7,505 nucleotides of DNA from Streptosporangiaceae bacterium. Lineage in GTDB: Bacteria > Actinomycetota > Actinomycetes > Streptosporangiales > Streptosporangiaceae. Positions 1 through 4,816 of the stretch are shown here, piece after piece. The stretch is taken from positions 1-7,505 of the forward strand of contig JASHSO010000461.1 of assembly GCA_030038715.1 (NCBI GenBank), read 5' to 3'. Below the pieces are notes generated by a model. The model was not told the origin of the DNA. It saw nothing but the letters and a program-made list of their open reading frames with translations, and did no database searches. How positions within the stretch are numbered: position 1 is the first letter of the stretch; every line of letters starts with the position of its first letter. A program made the translations under genes and the position numbers.

Positions 1-91
1 CGCTGCTAGCCTCGCACCATCGGCTTGACAAGGCACGGGCCGCGCAGGCGGGGCTGAGGCAGAGCCGCTCAGACGGCACTAAGGAGGAGTC
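1..91. other. Leader before the dehydrogenase gene; possible tail of an upstream gene
   Basis: No complete gene fits here. One plus frame closes with TGA at 26-28 after a short peptide ending AASLAPSA, so it could be the end of a gene starting left of the window. Another frame (starting at base 3) stays open to 243 with fairly high third-position G/C, but using it would need a 150-bp overlap with the dehydrogenase gene, and its continuation is rich in Cys, Trp and Arg like a shadow frame. I cannot decide between these. A perfect TTGACA at 25-30 has no usable -10 hexamer at the right distance. Confidence 0.3.
81..89 (+). promoter_or_regulatory. Strong ribosome binding site of the dehydrogenase gene
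   Basis: AAGGAGGAG is a near-perfect match to the anti-Shine-Dalgarno sequence and ends two bases before ATG at 92. It decides the start: the next in-frame ATG (110, residue 7) would be too far away. The spacing from the GGAGG core to ATG is only four bases, a little short but workable. Confidence 0.8.
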
Positions 92-1144
92 ATGCCGCTC
101 CTCGCCCGGATGCTGTCCGCACCGCTGGTCATCGATGTGCGCCCAGGAGCGGTGGCAGGCCTCGGCGCCCTGCTGGCGGACCACAGGATCGCCGCCGAGG
201 GCCGGATCGCGATCGCGGTCGGTCCGGGGCAGGGTGACGAGATAGCCGCCGGTGTGCAGCTGCCAGCCTCGGAGATCTTCCGGGTACCCGATGGCACGCA
301 CGCCACGGCGGCAGATCTCGGTCGGCGGCTGCGTGCGGGCAGCTATGAGGCGGTGGCCGGGATTGGCGGCGGGCAGACCATCGACGTCACCAAGTTCGCC
401 GCGCACATGGCCGGCATCCCGATGGTGGCGGTGTCGACCAGCCTGTCGCACGATGGGATCTGCTCACCCGTCAGCACGCTGCGACACGAGTCCGGGACTA
501 GTTCTTACGGGGTCGTGATGCCAGTGGCGGTCGTCGTCGACCTCGACAAGGTGCGCAGCGCTCCGGGCTCGCTGGCGACTGCCGGCATCGGCGATGTGCT
601 GGCCGACCTGTCTGCGGTTGCCGACTGGGAGCTTGCCGCCGCTGACCTCGGAGAGAAGGTGGACGGGCTGGCAGCGGCCATGGCCAGGTGCGCCGCCCAT
701 GCCGTGCTGGACCTGCCGGGCTCGGCGCGCTCGGATGAGTTCCTGACTGTCCTAGCCGAGTCGCTGATCCTGTCCGGCATGGCGATGGCCGTCGCCGGAT
801 CGAGCAGGCCAGGCAGCGGCGGCGACCACGAGATCATGCACGCCGTCAACCAGCTCTTCCCCGGCGTCGGCAGTCACGGCGAGCTAGCCGGGATCGGCGC
901 ATTGTTCTGCACCTACCTGCGCGGGAACGTCGCTCAGGCCGAGCTGATCTCGGCCTGCCTGGCGCGGCACGGCCTGCCGAGAACCCCGGCAGACCTCGGC
1001 ATGTCACAAGCCGACTTCGGCACAGCGGTGGCCTACGCACCGAAGACAAGGCCCGGCCGGTACACGATCCTGGAGCGGCTTGACCTGTCCGACCTGCAGA
1101 TCGCCGAGCGCGTCGCGGACTACGTCAAGGCAGTCTCAGGCTGA
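92..1144 (+). CDS. sn-Glycerol-1-phosphate dehydrogenase-type enzyme (EgsA/AraM group, iron-containing alcohol dehydrogenase superfamily)
   Basis: A 350-residue cytosolic protein with no signal peptide or membrane segment, of normal length for the family. The family reduces dihydroxyacetone phosphate to sn-glycerol 1-phosphate with NAD(P)H and a bound divalent metal. Visible hallmarks are the dinucleotide-binding GIGGGQTIDVTKF (90-102), the substrate/nucleotide loop STSLSHDGICSPVS (115-128) with Asp121, GIGDVLAD (165-172), GGDHEIMH (243-250) and GSHGE (260-264). By analogy with archaeal enzymes the metal ligands would be Asp168, His246 and His262, all present, so the enzyme looks active. The C-terminal KTRPGRYTILE (318-328) resembles actinobacterial homologues as I remember them. 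Those homologues often sit beside a nucleotidyltransferase and a CDP-alcohol phosphatidyltransferase; neither is visible here, though one could lie upstream. The stop is embedded in the end of the opposing gene. Family assignment is strong; substrate is inferred. Another polyol-phosphate dehydrogenase remains possible. Confidence 0.9.
   Translation: MPLLARMLSAPLVIDVRPGAVAGLGALLADHRIAAEGRIAIAVGPGQGDEIAAGVQLPASEIFRVPDGTHATAADLGRRLRAGSYEAVAGIGGGQTIDVTKFAAHMAGIPMVAVSTSLSHDGICSPVSTLRHESGTSSYGVVMPVAVVVDLDKVRSAPGSLATAGIGDVLADLSAVADWELAAADLGEKVDGLAAAMARCAAHAVLDLPGSARSDEFLTVLAESLILSGMAMAVAGSSRPGSGGDHEIMHAVNQLFPGVGSHGELAGIGALFCTYLRGNVAQAELISACLARHGLPRTPADLGMSQADFGTAVAYAPKTRPGRYTILERLDLSDLQIAERVADYVKAVSG
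1125..1144. other. 20-bp tail-to-tail overlap of two convergent genes
   Basis: The plus-strand dehydrogenase stops with TGA at 1142-1144 and the minus-strand membrane protein stops with TGA read from 1127-1125. The last seven codons of each gene are therefore antisense to one another (KAVSG-stop against SLRLP-stop). There is no space between the genes for a shared terminator, and I saw no convincing hairpin within about 60 bases on either side. Confidence 0.88.
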
Positions 1145-2993
1145 CGCCTGGCGCTATCGACACCACCTGGCCTGGCCTGAGCCGCCAGCCGAGCATGGCC
1201 TTGATGCGGGTGGTTGGCGGGCCGAAGAGCCTGATCAGGAACTGCCCGAGCGGCGAGGACGGGGTCGCCACGGCCACCACGGCATTCGGGGACATCGCAG
1301 CCAGGTCGGATTTGAGCTGCGCGGGGCTTGGCGGTGCCGCGGACGTGTCACCCGCGTACAGGTCGTCCAGATAGGTGCCGGTGTACTTCCAGCCCACGCC
1401 GGCCCGGCCGGCGCGCGACTGGCGGCCGGGCTTGTTCGGCGAGATGAAGTCACCGCCGATCATGGTCACCGGGACTCCGGTGTTGGCCTGCCAGCGCATG
1501 ACCTGCGAGGTACCGGCCCACGGGTATGGTGCCAGCAGCACTCGGTCATTCGACGGCAGGTGCAGCGTGTTGAAGGTCGCAGCCCAGCCGGCCGGCAGCG
1601 ACTCGGTCGTCGCCGGCGAGTAGGGACTCGGCACGAGCGGCAGCAGTGCCACGATCGCGACTCCTGTCGCCACCACTGCCCCGTTCTGGAACGTTCGCCG
1701 GAAGAACGAGCCCTCGGCCCGGGCCAGGTCGAGCGAGAACGCGAGCACCGCAGCCGCCGCGGCATCCGCCGGTATGCACAGCCGGTCCGGCACCATGCCG
1801 CTCAGCAGCGGCAGATGCTGCAGGTACTGCCACGGCAGCAGGAAGCTCGGGAGGGTGGTCTCGGGCCGCAGCGGCTTGGGGCCGAGGCTCAGCCACTCCA
1901 GCAGGATGCAGGTCAGGCCCGCGACCCGGACGGTCAGGTGGCGCCAGTAGTAGACGATGGCCACCAGCAGCAGGATGACCAGCAGCACACCCAGGTAGGC
2001 CAGGTACTCGGGAGTGGGGTCTGGGTAGTTGTCGGCGGAGTACGCCGTGCCCGATGAGTGCAGCAGCACCGTGCTCGACGGCGTGATGAACGAGTAGGGA
2101 ATGGTGCCGAGATTGGTGAAGTGCCCGTTGTACTTGATGATCGTGGTGGCACCCGCCGACTTGAGCACCACGCCGTGGAACTGGACCCACAGGGCCCGGG
2201 CGCAGAGCACGCCGGCCACGACGACTGCCGAGCCGAGGCCGATGAGGGCGGGGCGAATGCGGCCGAGAACCTCGTGACGCCGGTTCAGAGCCAGCACGAC
2301 CAGCAGGATCACGGCGGCGATTGCCGCGTCGATCAGCGCTTCCTCGCTGATGAACAGCTGAGCAGCGGCCAGCAGGCCGAGCCACACGCCGTTGCGGACC
2401 GGGCTGCCGCGCCCGACCGCGATTCGCAGCACCCGGTCGAGCATCAGGGGCGGGAGCATCGCAAGGACCAGCGAGTAGTGGCCGATGCCCGAGTTGATGA
2501 GGGCCGGCGAGAACCCGTACAGGGCGCCGCCAAGCGCTGCCGCGAGGATGCTGGCCTGCCAGCGGCGCAGCACGTAGAACATCGCCGCTGCCGAGCCGGC
2601 CAGGCCGATGACCAGCAGCACCGTAAGGCTGACCTGCGGGCCGGCGAGCATCGTGACCGGACTGACCACGATTCCCGGCAGCAAGATCGAGGTGTTCCAC
2701 ATGAGGTTGACGCCATGCGGGGCGTTCATGGCCGTGGTGAACAGTGCCGGGAGCCTGAAGTGCTCGACCGCGGTGGCCGCGTACCGGACGAACCACGTTG
2801 CCTGGTCGACGTCCTGGATGTCACCGGCCTGCCGGCGGCTAGCGGGGTCTACCCACAGCAGACAGGTGACGTACAGCGCCCCGAGCAGGTACAGCAGAAT
2901 GGTGAGTGCCTGCGGGCTGGTGGCCCAGGCCGTTGCCCTGCGGCGCGGAGTTTGCCGCGATGACTCGACCACCTCCGTGGCAAGTCTGGTCAC
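1125..2993 (-). CDS. Polytopic membrane protein, probable GT-C-fold glycosyltransferase (YfhO-like architecture)
   Basis: A 622-residue membrane protein when started at GTG 2993. I chose this start because AGGGGAG lies six bases upstream, while the longer frame to ATG 3119 has no ribosome site and adds 42 residues of low-complexity, Arg-rich sequence. A short basic N-terminus precedes TM1 (about 29-49). The first non-cytoplasmic loop carries GDIQDVDQATW (57-67), then APHGVNLMWNTS (91-102). About ten further helices follow to about 453, with a larger loop at 270-327. Residues 455-622 form a soluble, probably outward-facing tail with LLAPYPWAGTSQ (486-497). Acidic first-loop residues (Asp58, Asp61, Asp63) and this topology are typical of GT-C enzymes that use polyprenyl-phosphate sugars; the GVNLMWNTS block recalls a family of uncharacterised actinobacterial membrane proteins. 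Donor and acceptor are unknown. It is transcribed away from the neighbouring membrane-protein gene and ends inside the dehydrogenase gene. A non-catalytic paralogue cannot be excluded. Confidence 0.78.
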   Translation of the reverse strand: MTRLATEVVESSRQTPRRRATAWATSPQALTILLYLLGALYVTCLLWVDPASRRQAGDIQDVDQATWFVRYAATAVEHFRLPALFTTAMNAPHGVNLMWNTSILLPGIVVSPVTMLAGPQVSLTVLLVIGLAGSAAAMFYVLRRWQASILAAALGGALYGFSPALINSGIGHYSLVLAMLPPLMLDRVLRIAVGRGSPVRNGVWLGLLAAAQLFISEEALIDAAIAAVILLVVLALNRRHEVLGRIRPALIGLGSAVVVAGVLCARALWVQFHGVVLKSAGATTIIKYNGHFTNLGTIPYSFITPSSTVLLHSSGTAYSADNYPDPTPEYLAYLGVLLVILLLVAIVYYWRHLTVRVAGLTCILLEWLSLGPKPLRPETTLPSFLLPWQYLQHLPLLSGMVPDRLCIPADAAAAAVLAFSLDLARAEGSFFRRTFQNGAVVATGVAIVALLPLVPSPYSPATTESLPAGWAATFNTLHLPSNDRVLLAPYPWAGTSQVMRWQANTGVPVTMIGGDFISPNKPGRQSRAGRAGVGWKYTGTYLDDLYAGDTSAAPPSPAQLKSDLAAMSPNAVVAVATPSSPLGQFLIRLFGPPTTRIKAMLGWRLRPGQVVSIAPGVSLRLP

Positions 2994-2999
2994 CGTTGT

Positions 3000-3006
3000 C
3001 TCCCCT
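3000..3006 (-). promoter_or_regulatory. Ribosome binding site selecting GTG 2993
   Basis: On the minus strand AGGGGAG is followed by six bases and GTG. It supports the shorter start of the minus-strand membrane protein over ATG 3119, which is preceded by GCGGCTACC with no purine-rich ribosome site. Confidence 0.7.
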
Positions 3007-3168
3007 GGTGCTTGTGTTTCCCGGCACCGCGGCCGGATTGCGCCCAGACCGGCGCTGGTCACTCGCGGTAAAAGATAGCCCAGCCTAGGAGCCCGCCGGG
3101 TGGAACTGGTGAGCGCCATGGTAGCCGCAATGCGGATTCTGGCGGCATCGCGGGTGCGCAGCCGGGAA

Positions 3169-3198
3169 AATTTAGTCGTCAGTTTACGGTACGGTCAA
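3169..3198 (-). promoter_or_regulatory. Candidate sigma-70-type promoter for the minus-strand membrane-protein gene
   Basis: Read on the minus strand, TTGACC (3198-3193) matches the TTGACA consensus at five of six positions and is followed after 18 bases by TAAATT (3174-3169), a good -10 match. It lies in the most A/T-rich stretch of the gap. Transcription would begin near 3162 and run left to GTG 2993. This is a consensus match by eye only. Confidence 0.5.
3183..3198. promoter_or_regulatory. Imperfect 16-bp palindrome over the -35 box, possible operator
   Basis: TTTACGGTACGGTCAA is symmetric about the central GTAC and fits TTnACnGTACnGTnAA, with six of eight base pairs matching. It can equally be read as a direct repeat of ACGGT. 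It covers the -35 hexamer of the left-pointing promoter, a usual position for a repressor site of TetR or GntR type. No regulator gene is in the window, so the binding protein is unknown. Confidence 0.35.
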
Positions 3199-3234
3199 CA
3201 GCGACCGGGTCGGCGTTCTCGGTGTTGCTTGAAC

Positions 3235-3253
3235 CCGGCAAGCCCCGTGCCGG
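3235..3253. other. Short perfect hairpin in the divergent gap
   Basis: CCGGCA (3235-3240) and TGCCGG (3248-3253) form a six-base stem with a seven-base loop. There is no T-tract. It lies upstream of the possible -10 box for the plus-strand gene and might be a protein-binding inverted repeat. In such GC-rich DNA a six-base stem may also be chance. Confidence 0.25.
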
Positions 3254-3272
3254 CCCGCGAGAATTGTGCCGC

Positions 3273-3306
3273 TAGGCTCGTGCCGCAGCCGTCGCCCTTA
3301 GGGGGA
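3273..3306 (+). promoter_or_regulatory. Possible -10 box and ribosome binding site of the gene at 3314
   Basis: TAGGCT (3273-3278) fits the actinobacterial TAnnnT -10 pattern, but no good -35 hexamer lies 16-18 bases upstream, so the promoter part is weak. GGGGGAG (3300s, core 3302-3306) lies about seven bases before GTG 3314 and is a convincing ribosome site, which fixes that start. Confidence 0.4.
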
Positions 3307-3313
3307 GTCGTTC

Positions 3314-4735
3314 GTGCAAGAGGTGAAGGTGGGCCGGCCGCAGCACGGCACTGCCGGTCGACCGCGCCCCCACTGGCTGGGCGGGGACAGCACGTTCTGG
3401 CTGGGCCTGGTGGCGTTGCTGTTCTTGGCCGCCGAGCTGACGCCGAGCCTGCTACGGATGCCGCTCGGGGCCGACGAGATCGGCTATATCGCCCAGCTCA
3501 GCATCCACCACTCCGGCGTCCAGCTCCCGCCCGTGCATGGTCAGGGCGTCGGCCTGCTGGCCGCCCCGGTTACCCTGCTGACCACGTCCCTGGTGGCCAT
3601 CCGGGTCTGGATGGCTGTCCTGTCCGCGGTCGGCCTGTTCCTCGGCATGCTGTGCTGGCGTGGCCTTCGGCCGGCCTGGGTGCTGGCGCTGGCTGGCTTC
3701 ATCCTGGGCAGCCTGGCCATTACGCAGAACAGCGGCGTCCAGATCTATCCCGACTGGTGGGCGGCGGTTGGGCTGCTGGTGCTGACGGGGCTGTTCCTGC
3801 AGGCGGTCAACGGCAGGATGCGCGCCAAGACCGTGCTGCCGCTCATCGCCGTCGTCTCGTTCTTCATCATCCTGCTGCGCCCGCAGAACATCGTCTTCGT
3901 GATGGGTCCGGCCATCCTGGCCGTGCTGCTGGTGCCGGGCTGGCGCAAGCCCAAGGTGCTGGGGGCCATGGCGGTCGGCGCCGCCGCGGGTGCTGTCGAG
4001 TGGATCGCCGAGGCTTATGCCTGGTACGGCGGCCTGGGAAGCCGGATCCACCTGGCGAACCAGGAGCCGCCTACGACGCACGGCTTCAGCCTCTACTTCT
4101 CCTTCCCGCTGCAGGTGAAGGTGCTGAGCGGGCCGTGGTACTGCACGTCGAGTGCTGCCTGTCCAGGCTGGAACGTGCCGGGGGAGACGCTGTGGTTCAT
4201 CGCTCTGCTCGCGCTTGCGGTGCTCGGGCTGTGCGTGGCCTGGCGACGGGAAGCCAGGGCTTCGGCCGTGCTCACCGCGGCGTCCGCGGTCTGGGGGGTC
4301 GCCTGCTACTCCTTCCTCGTGCCCTTCGGCGCGCCGCGTTACATTCTCCCCTCGCTGGCGCTGCTGGCCATACTCGCCGCGGACGGGATTGGCTGGCTGG
4401 TCACCGAGTGGAGATGGCAGACCGCCGGAGTGATGCTCGCTTGTGCCTTCCTGCTCATCGGCGTGGTCTCACAGCGCTTCGTGCTCAGCAGGGAGATCAG
4501 CTACCAGACCTCGACGCGGCCGTTCCAAGCCAAGGCCGACAAGCTCATCAAGTCCGGCGTTCGGCCGCCTTGTGTCGTCAGCTCGCCGTACGTGGCTTAC
4601 TACGTGGGCTGCACGGGACCGTGGTCGGGCGAGTCCGTGCAGGAACTGCTAGCCCGGACGCCCGGCGGCGTCGCTGCCTGGCGTGAGCTGCATGACCTAC
4701 CGGTGAAGAGTCTGAAGGTTTATATCCGTAAATAG
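3314..4735 (+). CDS. Polytopic membrane protein, probable GT-C-fold glycosyltransferase (GT39/ArnT/PMT-like first-loop motif)
   Basis: A 473-residue protein that starts at GTG, with GGGGAG seven bases upstream. A basic cytosolic N-terminus of about 27 residues precedes TM1 (about 28-46). The first outside loop carries GADEIGYIAQ (52-61), whose Asp54-Glu55-x-x-Tyr58 resembles the catalytic acidic motif of PMT/ArnT-type GT-C enzymes. Roughly ten more helices follow (for example 95-115, 120-137, 147-165, 172-188, 214-236, 291-309, 316-336, 344-364, 369-387). Conserved-looking blocks are YPDWW (145-149), LLRPQN (187-192) and PRYILP (341-346), and a short soluble tail (390-473) ends the protein. 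Cysteines at 277/283 and 420/433 fall in parts predicted to face outside and may form disulfides. The family would use a polyprenyl-phosphate sugar as donor; sugar and acceptor cannot be told. It is shorter than its two membrane-protein neighbours and shares no obvious sequence with them. It appears to be a single-gene unit, followed by a hairpin. Confidence 0.78.
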   Translation: MQEVKVGRPQHGTAGRPRPHWLGGDSTFWLGLVALLFLAAELTPSLLRMPLGADEIGYIAQLSIHHSGVQLPPVHGQGVGLLAAPVTLLTTSLVAIRVWMAVLSAVGLFLGMLCWRGLRPAWVLALAGFILGSLAITQNSGVQIYPDWWAAVGLLVLTGLFLQAVNGRMRAKTVLPLIAVVSFFIILLRPQNIVFVMGPAILAVLLVPGWRKPKVLGAMAVGAAAGAVEWIAEAYAWYGGLGSRIHLANQEPPTTHGFSLYFSFPLQVKVLSGPWYCTSSAACPGWNVPGETLWFIALLALAVLGLCVAWRREARASAVLTAASAVWGVACYSFLVPFGAPRYILPSLALLAILAADGIGWLVTEWRWQTAGVMLACAFLLIGVVSQRFVLSREISYQTSTRPFQAKADKLIKSGVRPPCVVSSPYVAYYVGCTGPWSGESVQELLARTPGGVAAWRELHDLPVKSLKVYIRK

Positions 4736-4761
4736 GCCCGCCGGGTGCTGCCCGGCTCGCC
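4735..4761 (+). terminator. Probable intrinsic terminator hairpin after the 473-residue membrane protein
   Basis: GCCGGG (4740-4745), loop TGCTG, CCCGGC (4751-4756) form a perfect six-base stem. GGC (4735-4737) and GCC (4759-4761) can extend it across a two-by-two internal loop. It starts at the stop codon. No T-tract follows, which is common among terminators proposed in high-GC actinobacteria but leaves its efficiency uncertain. Confidence 0.5.
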
Positions 4762-4804
4762 ACGCCAAGCCAGGTGCGGGCCGGTCGGAGATCAGGTCGC
4801 CATT

Positions 4805-4816
4805 TACAGTTGAGCA
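4805..4816 (+). promoter_or_regulatory. Candidate -10 box for a leaderless transcript starting at GTG 4817
   Basis: TACAGT (4805-4810) fits the TAnnnT -10 pattern and is six bases before GTG 4817, so transcription would begin on or next to the start codon. No Shine-Dalgarno sequence precedes this GTG, which agrees with leaderless translation, a frequent mode in actinobacteria. The -35 region is poor. The identical hexamer serves as the -10 box of the tRNA gene at the end of the window. Confidence 0.45.

Larger units (their letters stand above)
2994..3313. other. Divergent intergenic regulatory region (320 bp)
   Basis: This gap separates the starts of two divergently transcribed membrane-protein genes. 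I see no credible small gene in it: the frames that cross it lack ribosome sites. It contains the ribosome site of the minus-strand gene (3000-3006), an unusually A/T-rich island for this genome (about 3165-3200) with a promoter pointing left and an imperfect palindrome over its -35 box, a hairpin at 3235-3253, and a possible -10 box and a ribosome site serving the plus-strand gene at 3314. If the left promoter is right, the minus-strand transcript has an untranslated leader of about 165 bases. Confidence 0.7.

Noticed and set aside
25..30. Perfect TTGACA as a -35 box for the dehydrogenase gene
   Set aside because: The DNA 16-18 bases downstream is GCGGGG-like, with no -10 hexamer; the match overlaps a possible stop codon of an upstream gene and is probably chance.
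1546..2796. Minus-strand open frame of 416 codons inside the membrane-protein gene
   Set aside because: It is a shifted shadow frame of the real minus-strand gene, made long by scarce stop codons in GC-rich DNA; composition is Arg/Gly/Pro/His-rich with no domain.
1080..2963. Two long plus-strand open frames (1080-2057 and 2058-2963) antisense to the minus-strand gene
   Set aside because: Products are Gln/Arg/His/Asp-rich low-complexity sequence, typical of the antisense of Leu/Ala-rich membrane-protein codons; no ribosome sites.
3229..3265. TTGAAC (3229-3234) with GAGAAT (3260-3265) as a promoter for the gene at 3314
   Set aside because: The spacing is 25 bases, too long for a sigma-70-type promoter, and no better-placed -10 box was found.
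3100..4686. Long plus-strand open frame (528 codons) crossing the divergent gap and the gene at 3314
   Set aside because: Its product is an Arg/Gly/Ala/Pro-rich mixture without membrane segments or motifs, it has no ribosome site, and the overlapping frame encodes a coherent polytopic protein.
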